A DNA stretch of 64,000 nucleotides from SLID01 sp041667545 (GCA_041667545.1 JBAYES010000002.1:1-64000); one strand, 5' to 3'; positions 41,701-50,624 are shown, counted from the first letter of the stretch. The notes: generated by a model from the sequence alone, not told the origin. Numbers and translations: made by a program.

Positions 41701-43299
41701 ATAGCGAGAACAAGGTATACCACGCAGGGAGTTACGCTTATTTCGCCGCCCCCTCATCACGACATCTATTCCATCGAAGATCTCGCCCAGCTCATATTCG
41801 ATCTTAAAAGCGTTAATCCAAAGGCCAGGGTGAGTGTAAAACTTGTTTCAGAAGTGGGAGTGGGGACCATAGCGGCAGGCGTGGCAAAAGGGCACGCGGA
41901 TATGATACTTATATCGGGCGCCGATGGGGGAACGGGCGCTTCGCCGCGTACATCAATACGTCATGCCGGCCTCCCGTGGGAACTTGGCCTTTCCGAAACT
42001 CACCAGACCCTTGCGCTTAATAATTTAAGGGACAGGGTGAAACTTCAGACAGACGGCCAGATGAGAACCGGCAGGGACGTGGCCTTGGCCGCCATTCTTG
42101 GAGCGGAAGAATTCGGGTTCTGCACGGCGGTTCTTATAACACTTGGCTGTGTGATGCTTAGGCATTGCCATCTCAACAACTGTTCTGTGGGTGTGGCCAC
42201 GCAGGATGAACTTTTGGAAAAAAGGTTCACGGGCAGGCCGGAATATGTGGTTAATTATATGAATTTTGTAGCAATGCATCTAAGGGAAATAATGGCGTCT
42301 CTGGGGGTCAGGAAACTGGACGACATGGTGGGAATGACGGACCTTATCGGGATAAATAAAGGGATCCTGCCGGAAAAAGCGGAAAATACCGATCTTTCCG
42401 GAATACTTTACCGCCCTGATGTGACTGTGGACTTTTCAGGCTCCCGCAAAACAGAAGTTGAGAATGATAACAGAAACAGGCTGGATCAAGAGATCATCAG
42501 GGTTTCGGAAGACGCGATAGATAGAGGCACTCCCGTGTCCGCGCAGTATCACATACGTAATTATGACAGGGCGGTCGGAGCGCGTTTAAGCGGCCGGGTG
42601 TGCGCGGATAGGGGAGAGCAAGGGTTGTCCGAAGATACTATAAAGTGCCGTTTTGACGGATTCGCCGGACAGAGTTTCGGGGCTTTTCTGGCGAGAGGGA
42701 TAACTTTCGAGCTTGCGGGCATGGCAAACGATTATGTGGGTAAGAGCCTTTCCGGAGGGAAGATCATCATCTTTCCCGGCAAGGGCGCGACATATGTTCC
42801 GGAAGATAATGTGATAATCGGGAACACCTGTTTTTACGGGGCTGTGGCGGGAGAGGCGTATATAAGAGGCAGGGCCGGAGAAAGATTCTGCGTGAGGAAT
42901 TCAGGGCTTTACGCGGTTGTTGAGGGAGTGGGAGACCATGGCTGCGAGTACATGACGGGAGGAAGAGTAGTTGTTCTTGGAAAGACCGGAAGGAATTTCG
43001 CGGCCGGGATGTCCGGAGGGATAGCCTACATATACGATAAAGATCACGATTTTTCCGAAAAATGCAACAGAAGCATGGTAGAGATAGAGACCCTTACCGA
43101 TGAAGACAGGAACCTCGTATCCGAACTTGTGGGAAATCATCATCGAAACACGCTTAGCAAAGTCGCCGAAAGAATACTTGAGAATTTTAGTGAAGAGATA
43201 ACAAGATTCATCAAAGTTATGCCCATAGAATATAAGAGAGTTCTGGGAGCCAAAGAGATGGAAGAAAAAATGGGTCTCGGGGAGGTGTCGGATGGGTGA
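38770..43299 (+). CDS. gltB: Glutamate synthase large subunit
   Basis: 1509 residues. After a propeptide of about 20 residues, the Ntn Cys lies in KDSCGVGFVCDMKG. Glutamine amidotransferase, central, FMN-binding and beta-helix (GXGXG) domains follow in the standard order, and the [3Fe-4S] motif is CVMLRHCHLNNCSVG. The ATG at 38770 has CGGAGTG ahead; an upstream in-frame start would read through the 23-bp array as a Gly-rich tail and is rejected. It transfers glutamine amide nitrogen to 2-oxoglutarate. Overlaps gltD by eight bases. Confidence 0.97.
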   Translation: MRGHFPEKQGLYDPAFEKDSCGVGFVCDMKGRKSHDVISKGLEVLERMGHRGAVGADPRTGDGAGILIQIPHGFFVKRLREQGLSLPDPGEYGAGLIFMPRDPDCRKRCETILQDEILREGQIFLGWRDVPVDESMIGEVAKSKQPVIKQIFIGRGGSCRDQGSFERKLYVIRKVAEKKVSSSDIPGKDFFYITDLSSKKITYKGLLMPEQVPEYFPDLKDEDTVSALALVHSRYSTNTFPTWDLAQPFRYLAHNGEINTLRGNINWFRSGERLLASSLFGNDIAKIKPVIVEGGSDSASIDNVLELLVLGGRSLPHALMMLVPEAWEHNAGMKKEIRDFYAYHACIMEPWDGPAAIAFTDGTDIGALLDRNGLRPARYLITRDDLVVMSSEVGVLDLDPAEIKYSSRLEPGKILFIDTARQRVVSDDEIKNELSAKKPYGEWLNENLVGLEDLPSAVVTSKRTSDVFKMLRCFGYSREDLNAILKPMAEEGKEPVGSMGNDSPHAFLSKRPQLVFDHFKQLFAQVTNPAIDPIREDIVMSMETFAGTGSNILTESPDHCRKLSIPDPILTNSGLDKIKYVNTEGFKTKTVHMFFDPVREGDFVKALERICYEGAYAVEEGYNFLVLSDRGVNSEKAVLPSLLALSALHQHLVSMSIRTQISIIVESAEPREVNHFALLLAYGADAINPYLAYEAIEEMTRSGKLSCGKEKAVENYRKAVGGGILKILSKMGISTLRSYKGAQIFEALGLGKELVDAYFTNTVSRIGGVGLEGIRKDAVLRHEAAFSGFADGGYTALDTGGIYQWKRDGEFHLWNPESIALLQDSVRKGSYDVYKKFAALIDDQSENPTTIRSLFSFVERRSIPIEEVEPVENILRRFATGAMSYGSISRNAHETIAIAMNRIKGKSNTGEGGEDPARFVPLPNGDSRKSAIKQVASGRFGVTANYLINADEIQIKISQGAKPGEGGQLPGHKVSAIIARTRYTTQGVTLISPPPHHDIYSIEDLAQLIFDLKSVNPKARVSVKLVSEVGVGTIAAGVAKGHADMILISGADGGTGASPRTSIRHAGLPWELGLSETHQTLALNNLRDRVKLQTDGQMRTGRDVALAAILGAEEFGFCTAVLITLGCVMLRHCHLNNCSVGVATQDELLEKRFTGRPEYVVNYMNFVAMHLREIMASLGVRKLDDMVGMTDLIGINKGILPEKAENTDLSGILYRPDVTVDFSGSRKTEVENDNRNRLDQEIIRVSEDAIDRGTPVSAQYHIRNYDRAVGARLSGRVCADRGEQGLSEDTIKCRFDGFAGQSFGAFLARGITFELAGMANDYVGKSLSGGKIIIFPGKGATYVPEDNVIIGNTCFYGAVAGEAYIRGRAGERFCVRNSGLYAVVEGVGDHGCEYMTGGRVVVLGKTGRNFAAGMSGGIAYIYDKDHDFSEKCNRSMVEIETLTDEDRNLVSELVGNHHRNTLSKVAERILENFSEEITRFIKVMPIEYKRVLGAKEMEEKMGLGEVSDG

Positions 43300-44737
43300 T
43301 GTAAGAGGATTCCTGAAGGTAAGAAGAAAAGAAGCGGCTTACCGGCCCGTCTGCGAAAGGGTGAAAGATTTCGAGGAGGTTGCCGTGCCCACTCCGCCGA
43401 AGGATGCGGAGTATCAGGCATCGAGATGCATGGATTGCGGAGTGCCCTTCTGCCACTGGGGATGCCCCATAGGCAACTATATTCCCGAATGGAATGATAT
43501 GATGTTCAAACAAGACTGGGAAAACGCTTTCAAAATGCTTGCCTCTACGAATAATTTCCCCGAAATAACAGGCCGTATATGCCCGGCCGCGTGCGAACAG
43601 GCGTGTGTATTGGGAATAAACGATGAGCCCGTGACGATAAGGGAGAACGAGCTTTCCATAATAGAGAAAGCGTTCGGTTCTGGTATGGTCAAGCCGAATA
43701 TTCCCGAAAGGCGGACCGGAAAAAAGATAAGCATTATAGGTTCGGGCCCGGCCGGGCTGGCTTGCGCTGACCAACTTAACAGGGCGGGACACAGCGTAAC
43801 TGTTTACGAAAAAGACGACCGCCCCGGGGGTCTTTTAAGGTACGGGATACCCAATTTTAAGCTGGATAAAAAAATCCTTAATAGACGCATAGACCTTATG
43901 GCCGCCGAAGAGGTAAAATTCATTTCCGGTGTTGAGGTGGGAAAAGACATGACGTTGGACGATATCATGCGTAAAAGCGATGCCGTATGCCTTGCTCCGG
44001 GCTCAGGCCGCCCCAGGGACATAGATATAGAGGGCCGTGAGCTCGAAGGCATACATTTCGCGATGGATTATCTTACGCAGGGCAACAGGATAGCGGCGGG
44101 AGAGGCTATAGACCCGCGGGAAGCCATATCGGCTAAAGGCAAGAAAGTGGTGGTCATAGGCGGAGGCGATACGGGTTCTGACTGTGTGGGTACCGCTAAC
44201 AGACAGAACGCCGAATGCGTAGTCCAGATAGAACTTATGCCAAAGCCGGGCGAATGCCGCAGTGAGGATCATCCCTGGCCCATGTACCCCACTCTTTTAA
44301 AGACATCATCAAGTCATGAAGAGGGCGTTACCCGGGACTGGTCGGTATTTACTAAGAGATTTACGGGTTCGGAAGGGAAAATAGAAAAACTTGAATGTGC
44401 CAGGATCGAGTTTTCGCGGGAAGGCAAAGATAAATGCCCGGTCATGAAAGAAGTGAAAAATAGCGGCTTTTGTATAGACGCGGACCTTGTTATAATAGCG
44501 GCGGGTTTTTTGTGCCCGATCACGGAAAAACTTTTATCAGGGGTAAGGGTTGACCTTGATAACAGGGGGAATATAAAGACCGATGCCAATATGATGACGG
44601 GCGCTGAGAGAGTTTTTTCCGCCGGGGACGGGCGACGCGGACAGTCTTTGGTAGTATGGGCTATTTCCGAGGGCAGGAGATGCGCTCATAGCATAGATAA
44701 GTTCTTGATGGGAAAAAGTTTTTTGCCTGTTATGTAA
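43292..44737 (+). CDS. gltD: Glutamate synthase small subunit
   Basis: 481 residues. N-terminal Cys-rich iron-sulfur region (CMDCGVPFCHWGCPIGNYIP, then CPAACEQACVLG), FAD-binding GSGPAGLACADQL and NAD(P)H-binding VVIGGGDTGSDCVG. It passes NADPH electrons to gltB. Together with glnN it completes the GS-GOGAT cycle, alongside the gdhA route encoded farther down. Confidence 0.96.
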   Translation: MGDVRGFLKVRRKEAAYRPVCERVKDFEEVAVPTPPKDAEYQASRCMDCGVPFCHWGCPIGNYIPEWNDMMFKQDWENAFKMLASTNNFPEITGRICPAACEQACVLGINDEPVTIRENELSIIEKAFGSGMVKPNIPERRTGKKISIIGSGPAGLACADQLNRAGHSVTVYEKDDRPGGLLRYGIPNFKLDKKILNRRIDLMAAEEVKFISGVEVGKDMTLDDIMRKSDAVCLAPGSGRPRDIDIEGRELEGIHFAMDYLTQGNRIAAGEAIDPREAISAKGKKVVVIGGGDTGSDCVGTANRQNAECVVQIELMPKPGECRSEDHPWPMYPTLLKTSSSHEEGVTRDWSVFTKRFTGSEGKIEKLECARIEFSREGKDKCPVMKEVKNSGFCIDADLVIIAAGFLCPITEKLLSGVRVDLDNRGNIKTDANMMTGAERVFSAGDGRRGQSLVVWAISEGRRCAHSIDKFLMGKSFLPVM

Positions 44738-44801
44738 AAAGGCGGGATGTTTTATAAATTTTATCAGAACCCTATTTAAAAGAGCTTTCAGGAGGGAATA
44801 A

Positions 44802-47393
44802 ATGGTAAGTACGGGATTTAAGAAACTCGACGATGTTCTAACGGGATTGCGAATAGGGGATAATGTTGTCTGGCAGGTGGACGATATAAAAGAATACATG
44901 GAGTACGTTACTGCTTTTGTGACTGAATCACTCGCTGCCGGGAAGAAGGTGGTGTACATGAGGTTTGCCGCGCATCCGCAGCTCGTGAAACCCGCCCCGG
45001 GAGTTTCAGTTTATGAACTCGATTCGAACGAAGGGTTCGAAAGTTTTTCCACCGAGGTGAATGCCATAATAACACGGGAAGGAATAGGCGCGCATTATGT
45101 TTTTGATAGTCTTTCGGACCTTCTGCCGGCATGGGCTACGGATCTGATGATAGGTAACTTTTTTATGGTGACATGCCCTTACCTTTACGAACTTGACACT
45201 ATAGCTTATTTTGCGCTGATTCGTAATTACCATTCATATAAGACCATAGCCAGGATACGCGAGACTACCCAGCTTTTGATAGATGTCTACGATTGTAACG
45301 GCGAATATTATGTGCATCCGCTAAAGGTGTGGAACAGGTATTCCCCGACCATGTTCCTGCCCCATCTAAAGCAAGGGGATAAGTTCACGCCTATTACCGA
45401 CAGCGTAGAGGCCACAAAAGCTCTTTGTTACATGAAAAATCCCGTAGCCGAAGGCGGTAAAAGGAATCTTGATTACTGGGACAGGCTTTTCATGAAAGGA
45501 GAAGAACTTTTATCTTCTAATGCTCCTATGGCGGAACGCAGGAACATGGTGGAGTTATTTTCGAATGTAATGATCTCAAAAGACCCTAAAATACTGGCCC
45601 TTGTAGAAGAGAATTTCTCTCTCGAGGACCTGGTTGAGGTGAAATCCCGTATGATAGGAACGGGTATAATAGGCGGGAAAGCGGTTGGTATGCTTCTTGC
45701 CAGAAAACTCTTATCGAAAAACAGGGAATTGAAGTGGGAAGAATGGTCCGAGCCTCACGATTCTTTTTATATAGGTTCGGATGTTTTTTACAGTTACATA
45801 GTGCAGAACGGGTGGTGGAAATTAAGGATCGAGCAAAAAACGGAACAAGGTTATTTTGACGCGGCGAAAGTTTTGGGGGAGAAAATGCTTCACGGAAAAT
45901 TCCCCGAGGAAATAAGAGAACAGTTCCAGAGGATAATGGAGTATTTTGGACAGTCGCCCATTATTGTAAGGTCGTCAAGCTTACTTGAGGACGGTTTCGG
46001 CAACGCTTTTGCCGGTAAATACGACAGTTTTTTTCTGTCGAATCAGGGGTCTCCGGAAGAAAGGTTCATTAAATTCATCGAGGCCGTAAGACGGATATAT
46101 GCCAGTACGATGAGCGAGGACGCTCTGGTTTACAGAAGACAAAGGGGTTTAGATAATCTGGATGAACAAATGGCCCTTCTGGTACAGAGAGTTTCGGGGG
46201 CTTATCACGGGAATTATTTTTTCCCGGATATAGCGGGGGTAGGTATTTCTTACAATACCTACGTGTGGAACAAGGACATGTCTCCGGAGGCCGGTATGGT
46301 GCGTGTAGTCGCGGGGCTCGGCACAAGAGCGGTTAACAGGGTAGAAGGAGATTACCCCAGAATTGCGGCTCTTGACAGGCCTCTTCTGAGGCCGAATAGC
46401 GGGAGAGACGACATCGTGAAATATTCACAGCGTGAAGTGGATGTTATTAATATAAGCAAGAACGAGTTCGAGACCATATCCCTTGAGGAAGCCTCTTCCC
46501 AGGATGTAGATTACCTCATGGATGAGGTGGCAATACGAGATCATGAGGGAATGCGGCTTTTATCCGAAAGAGGCATAGAACGAAATGAAGCTCCGTGGGT
46601 GATAACTTTCGACAAGTTTTTTTCCGAAGGTGATTTTATCGGCAACATTAAAAAATTGATGAAGACATTGGAAAAAGGCTATAGCTATCCCGTAGACATA
46701 GAATTTACGATCAATTTCTCAGATCATGGAAAGTATAGGGTAAATCTGCTGCAATGCAGGCCGCTGCAAACCAGAGGGCTTGGTAAAAAAGTTTCCATTC
46801 CTGCAGATATAAAGAAAGAAAATATTATGTTTTCATCCGCCGGCTGTTTTTTAGGTGGAAATGTGTCGCAGAACATATATAGGATCATATATGTGGATCC
46901 CGAAAAATATGTAGCTCTCAACGAAAGCGATAAATACGATGTGGCTCGCGCCGTTGGGAAGCTCAACAGAAAAATACAGGACAGGAACAAGACCCCAACT
47001 CTTCTTCTTGGGCCCGGAAGGTGGGGTACGTCAACTCCGTCTCTAGGTGTTCCCGTGAGTTTTTCAGAGATAAACAACATGGCCGTTCTGGGAGAGATAT
47101 CTTTTGCTGGCGGGAACCTTGTTCCGGAACTATCGTTCGGCACTCATTTTTTTCAGGATCTTGTGGAAACAGAGATATTTTATGTGGCGATATTTCCCGA
47201 GAGATCTGAAAGTTATTATAATAAAACGTGGACGGGGGAGCTGAAAGATACTTTCTCCGAGGAACTTCCGGATTATTCCAAGTACAGCGGGATCATAAGT
47301 GTTTACGATGTAAAAGAGCGCGGGCTAAAAATACTTTCCGACATGATGGCGCAGAAGATGGTGTGTTACAATTCCGTCGGAACAAAATCTTGA
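44802..47393 (+). CDS. KaiC-like N-terminus fused to a PPDK/PEP-synthase ATP-grasp domain
   Basis: 863 residues. The first 200 (STGFKKLDDVLTGLRIGDNVVWQV) have a KaiC/RecA-like start but lack a Walker A lysine, so ATP binding there is doubtful. From about 290 to 660 it resembles the ATP-grasp domain of pyruvate phosphate dikinase and PEP synthase (IIVRSSSLLEDGFGNAFAGKYDSFF). The swivelling phospho-histidine and TIM-barrel domains are missing; a C-terminal domain of about 170 residues of unknown type follows (LLLGPGRWGTSTPSLGVPVSF). It therefore cannot make PEP alone. Role unknown. RBS AGGAGGG; it follows gltD by 64 bp. Confidence 0.7.
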   Translation: MVSTGFKKLDDVLTGLRIGDNVVWQVDDIKEYMEYVTAFVTESLAAGKKVVYMRFAAHPQLVKPAPGVSVYELDSNEGFESFSTEVNAIITREGIGAHYVFDSLSDLLPAWATDLMIGNFFMVTCPYLYELDTIAYFALIRNYHSYKTIARIRETTQLLIDVYDCNGEYYVHPLKVWNRYSPTMFLPHLKQGDKFTPITDSVEATKALCYMKNPVAEGGKRNLDYWDRLFMKGEELLSSNAPMAERRNMVELFSNVMISKDPKILALVEENFSLEDLVEVKSRMIGTGIIGGKAVGMLLARKLLSKNRELKWEEWSEPHDSFYIGSDVFYSYIVQNGWWKLRIEQKTEQGYFDAAKVLGEKMLHGKFPEEIREQFQRIMEYFGQSPIIVRSSSLLEDGFGNAFAGKYDSFFLSNQGSPEERFIKFIEAVRRIYASTMSEDALVYRRQRGLDNLDEQMALLVQRVSGAYHGNYFFPDIAGVGISYNTYVWNKDMSPEAGMVRVVAGLGTRAVNRVEGDYPRIAALDRPLLRPNSGRDDIVKYSQREVDVINISKNEFETISLEEASSQDVDYLMDEVAIRDHEGMRLLSERGIERNEAPWVITFDKFFSEGDFIGNIKKLMKTLEKGYSYPVDIEFTINFSDHGKYRVNLLQCRPLQTRGLGKKVSIPADIKKENIMFSSAGCFLGGNVSQNIYRIIYVDPEKYVALNESDKYDVARAVGKLNRKIQDRNKTPTLLLGPGRWGTSTPSLGVPVSFSEINNMAVLGEISFAGGNLVPELSFGTHFFQDLVETEIFYVAIFPERSESYYNKTWTGELKDTFSEELPDYSKYSGIISVYDVKERGLKILSDMMAQKMVCYNSVGTKS

Positions 47394-47469
47394 ACTATGT
47401 AATACAGTTGGCGTGCGGGGCGGAGCTTCTCTTATAGAGTGCGGCCGGCTTTAGGATTATCAAATTCTC

Positions 47470-47497
47470 TTGCCTTATATGTATGTTTTGGTAAAAT
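47470..47497 (+). promoter_or_regulatory. Promoter of the lipoprotein gene
   Basis: TTGCCT (47470-47475), 16-bp spacer, TAAAAT (47492-47497), 46 bp before the ATG. Confidence 0.5.
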
Positions 47498-47543
47498 ATG
47501 TCTGTTAGGATTGGCTTTTAAAACGGGAAAACAGGGAGGGATA

Positions 47544-47969
47544 ATGAAAAAAAACTTTAAATCGGCAGTACTTCTATTATCTGCTCTTACGTTCCTTTCC
47601 GGGTGCGCGTCAACCGGTTCCAAAGAAACAGGCATTTTAAAAAATCGTATGAGCGCCTTAGAAGAAAGACAGGACGCTCTTGAGGCAAGAACAAGGGCTG
47701 TTTCAACGGATACAACATATGTTTCTGCTATTGAGAGGCCGGCGCTCACGGCGGCAACCTCGACTTCCCGGAAATCCGCGCCTGAAATGACAAAGCGAGA
47801 ACTTCAGACAGCTTTAAAGAACGCGGGTTATTATGACGGCGCAATAGACGGCAAGATCGGGCCAAAAACGCGCAAGGCCATAACCGATTTTCAGGCGGCT
47901 AATAAGCTGAAAGTTGACGGAATAGTGGGGCTCGAAACACGCTCGGAATTGTCGAGATATCTGAAATAA
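47544..47969 (+). CDS. Lipoprotein with peptidoglycan-binding domain
   Basis: 141 residues. The signal peptide ends in a lipobox LSGC. A short coiled-coil-like stretch (KNRMSALEERQDALEARTRAV) and a Ser/Thr-rich linker lead to a C-terminal PG_binding_1 domain (KRELQTALKNAGYYDGAIDG, GPKTRKAITDFQAANKLKVDG). It would anchor in a membrane by its lipid and bind the cell wall. The ATG at 47544 has GGGAGGG ahead; the longer frame has no proper start. It stands alone between the nitrogen genes. Confidence 0.85.
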   Translation: MKKNFKSAVLLLSALTFLSGCASTGSKETGILKNRMSALEERQDALEARTRAVSTDTTYVSAIERPALTAATSTSRKSAPEMTKRELQTALKNAGYYDGAIDGKIGPKTRKAITDFQAANKLKVDGIVGLETRSELSRYLK

Positions 47970-48114
47970 CAAGGGTTGAACCTTTGTGTTGGAAAAGCAA
48001 TAAAGAGATAGTTTTACATGTTTCCGGCACTTTCGCGGGTCGTTGCGAGGAGCCCTGCACCGGAGCGAAGCGACTGGTACAGGGCGACGCGGCAATATAG
48101 AGAAAGATTTTTTC

Positions 48115-48143
48115 TTGACTCCCGGGTAATAAAGTAAGATAAT
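48115..48143 (+). promoter_or_regulatory. Promoter of nfnAB-gdhA
   Basis: TTGACT (48115-48120), 17-bp spacer, GATAAT (48138-48143), placing the start point near 48150. A decayed piece of MITE-like sequence (TCGTTGCGAGGAGC, GGAGCGAAGCGACTGG) lies just upstream at about 48040-48090. Confidence 0.6.
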
Positions 48144-48158
48144 CGTTCAAGGTCGGAA

Positions 48159-48217
48159 ATGAACAAAGACGTTCATCCTCGCTGTAATACTATGGGAGGG
48201 GAACGCCTTTTTTTTTA
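48159..48217 (+). promoter_or_regulatory. ANTAR-type attenuator ahead of nfnAB-gdhA
   Basis: ATGAAC (48159-48164), loop AAAGAC, GTTCAT (48171-48176): a perfect 6-bp stem with a six-base loop. Its 3' arm is part of a terminator in which CGTTC (48170-48174) pairs with GAACG (48201-48205) and TCC with GGA inside, followed by CC and nine or more Ts. After it, about 115 nt separate the terminator from nfnA with no other gene. I see no second hairpin upstream within the presumed transcript. Confidence 0.6.
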
Positions 48218-48334
48218 TCTGGATTGATAGATATTAAGGCATTTTTTGGCCGCTGTTTAATCAGCTGAGAATGGCATAGATGATAATAATGAGATCAGTG
48301 GACTTAAGGACATAACAAAAAAGTGAGATGCGAA

Positions 48335-49177
48335 ATGCACAGGATAGTATTAAAAAAACAATTAAACTCCGAGATATCACTCGTGGAATTTGAGGCCCGG
48401 GACCTTGCTCTGGCCGCTGAGCCGGGTCAATTCGTTATATTGAGGGTCGACGAGAAGGGCGAACGTTTCCCCCTTACGATATATGACTTTGACCGGGCGA
48501 AGGGAACGATAACGGTGGTATGCCAGGCAGTCGGCGTAAGTACAAAAAAATTATGCGCTTTGAAAGAGGGAGAAGCCATACTTGATGCGGCTGGTCCGCT
48601 GGGACATGCTTCAAATGTAAAGGATATCGGCAAGGTCATCTGTATAGGAGGAGGAGTAGGGACAGCAGAGGCGTATCCTATAGCCCGCGCCATGAAGCGA
48701 TCAGGCAATGATGTCACGGTAATAATAGGCGCCAGAAATGAGGAACTTGTTATCTGCGAAAAAGAGATCAGAGAGTTTTGCGATAAGGTCCATGTCACTA
48801 CCGATGACGGGTCTTACGGCAGGAAAGGTTTTGTTACCGATGTGCTTAAAGAACTGATAGAGAAGGAAAAGTATGACCTGGTATTTGCCATAGGCCCGGT
48901 TCCCATGATGAAAAAGGTAGCGGAGGTAACCCGCGAGAAAGACATAAAAACCATGGTTTCACTGAACTCTATAATGATAGACGGAACCGGCATGTGCGGC
49001 GGATGCAGGCTTAAGTACGGGGGAAAATCAAGCTTTGCGTGTGTGGACGGTCCGGAATTTGACGCGAGTTTAGTGGATTTTGACGATCTTATGAAAAGAG
49101 GGGTCCGCTACAAGGACAAAGAAAAAAAAGCGATGGATCATTACGGCGAAAGATGCCGTATCGGCCTTGACAATTAA
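48335..49177 (+). CDS. nfnA: NfnA-type ferredoxin:NADP+ oxidoreductase small subunit
   Basis: About 280 residues: FAD-binding region (GQFVILRVDEKGERFPLTIYD), NAD-binding ICIGGGVGTAEAYPIARA, and a C-terminal [2Fe-2S] motif (GTGMCGGCRLKYGG, then FACVDGPEFD). This is the NfnA / sulfide dehydrogenase beta / dihydroorotate dehydrogenase electron-transfer family. Pairing with the next gene marks it as NfnA. Start 48335 (MHRIVLKK) matches the family; a GTG at 48323 is possible. It works with NfnB to couple NADH and reduced ferredoxin to NADP+ reduction. Confidence 0.88.
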   Translation: MHRIVLKKQLNSEISLVEFEARDLALAAEPGQFVILRVDEKGERFPLTIYDFDRAKGTITVVCQAVGVSTKKLCALKEGEAILDAAGPLGHASNVKDIGKVICIGGGVGTAEAYPIARAMKRSGNDVTVIIGARNEELVICEKEIREFCDKVHVTTDDGSYGRKGFVTDVLKELIEKEKYDLVFAIGPVPMMKKVAEVTREKDIKTMVSLNSIMIDGTGMCGGCRLKYGGKSSFACVDGPEFDASLVDFDDLMKRGVRYKDKEKKAMDHYGERCRIGLDN

Positions 49178-50607
49178 TGTTTACGGAGAAAATGAAAATG
49201 ACTGAAAAGGTAAAAATGAGAGAACGACCGGCTGGAAAAAGGACAAAAGATTTCGGCGAAGTGCCGTATGGCTATAGCGAAGAAGAAGCCGTGGCAGAAG
49301 CTTCAAGATGCCTGGGGTGTAAGACAGCTCCCTGCGTAAGCGGTTGTCCGGCCGAGGTAGACATTCCCGCGTTTATAAGGCTTATAAAGGAAAGAAAGTT
49401 TGATGAAGCGATAGCGGTCATAAAAAAGACCAACACTCTTCCTGCGGTCTGCGGAAGGGTATGTCCCCAGGAAGACCAATGCGAAAAGAAATGTGTTCTT
49501 GCGAAAACCGGGAACCCCATAGATATAGGGTCTCTTGAAAGATTTGCAGCCGATCATGAAGCCCGAGAGACCGGGGTTTCATCCGAGGGGGCAGCGGCAA
49601 ATTCCAAAACCAAGGGAGTAAAAGTGGCTGTTATCGGATCAGGACCGGCCGGACTTACGGCGGCGGCTGATCTGGCGGGAATGGGATACAGCGTTACGGT
49701 ATTCGAGGGTCTGCACGCGCCCGGGGGAGTCCTTACGTACGGTATTCCCGAATTCAGGCTTCCAAAAGAAATAGTAATGCGTGAGGTGGACGACATAAAG
49801 GCTCTCGGAGTGGATATAAAGTATAATTACGTCATAGGTAAGATCAAGACCATAGAAGGCCTTAGAAAAGAGGGCTTTAAGGCATTTTTTATCTGTACCG
49901 GCGCGGGCCTTCCGAATTTTATGGGTATTGAAGGCGAGAATCTCTCGGGCGTCTATTCGGCCAATGAGTTTTTGACCCGGGTTAATCTCATGAAAGCGTA
50001 TGATTTTCCAAGATATGATACTCCCGTAAATGTAGGATCCAAGGTGGCGGTCATAGGCGCCGGTAATGTGGCTTTGGATTCGGCCAGATGCGCTCTTCGT
50101 CTCGGAGCGGAAAAGGTTTATATAGTATACCGCAGGACCGAACAGGAAATGCCCGCGAGGCTGGATGAAATACATCATGCAAAGGAAGAAGGGATAGAGT
50201 TCCATCTTCTTACGACGCCCGTGGAAATAAAAGGCGACGAAAAAGGGGATATAACCGGCATGATCTGCATTAAAAATTCTCTGGGAGAGCCTGACGATAG
50301 CGGAAGAAGAAGGCCTGTTCCCATTAAATCTTCGGAATTCGAGATGGATGTCGACACCGTAATAGTAGCTATCGGCAACGGGCCGAACCCTCTTCTTCTT
50401 AAGACCGTCGAAGGGTTGGAGTTGAACAAATGGGGAAACATTAAGGCCGATGAGGAAGGCAGAACATCGGTTAAAGATATTTTCGCCGGGGGCGACATAG
50501 TGACGGGAGCCGCAACCGTAATAGCGGCCATGGGAGCGGGTAAAAAAGCGGCCCGTGTCATAGACAAGTATCTTTCAGCGGAAGATGCAAAAAACAAGAC
50601 AGTTTAA
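49177..50607 (+). CDS. nfnB: NfnB-type NADP+ oxidoreductase large subunit (GltD-like)
   Basis: 476 residues of the GltD-like family with the Cys-rich cluster region (CLGCKTAPCVSGCPAEVDIP, CGRVCPQEDQCEKKC), FAD site GSGPAGLTAAADLAG and NADP site VAVIGAGNVALDSARCA. Without a large gltB partner and directly after nfnA it is NfnB, not a glutamate synthase subunit, although databases often name it so. Start overlaps the nfnA stop. The complex produces NADPH, needed by the next gene product. Confidence 0.88.
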   Translation: MFTEKMKMTEKVKMRERPAGKRTKDFGEVPYGYSEEEAVAEASRCLGCKTAPCVSGCPAEVDIPAFIRLIKERKFDEAIAVIKKTNTLPAVCGRVCPQEDQCEKKCVLAKTGNPIDIGSLERFAADHEARETGVSSEGAAANSKTKGVKVAVIGSGPAGLTAAADLAGMGYSVTVFEGLHAPGGVLTYGIPEFRLPKEIVMREVDDIKALGVDIKYNYVIGKIKTIEGLRKEGFKAFFICTGAGLPNFMGIEGENLSGVYSANEFLTRVNLMKAYDFPRYDTPVNVGSKVAVIGAGNVALDSARCALRLGAEKVYIVYRRTEQEMPARLDEIHHAKEEGIEFHLLTTPVEIKGDEKGDITGMICIKNSLGEPDDSGRRRPVPIKSSEFEMDVDTVIVAIGNGPNPLLLKTVEGLELNKWGNIKADEEGRTSVKDIFAGGDIVTGAATVIAAMGAGKKAARVIDKYLSAEDAKNKTV

Positions 50608-50624
50608 AAAACCGGAGGTGTTAG

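Noticed and set aside
49177..50607. Second glutamate synthase small subunit
   Set aside because: It is GltD-like, but the preceding gene is NfnA-type and no second gltB is present; NfnB is the better reading.
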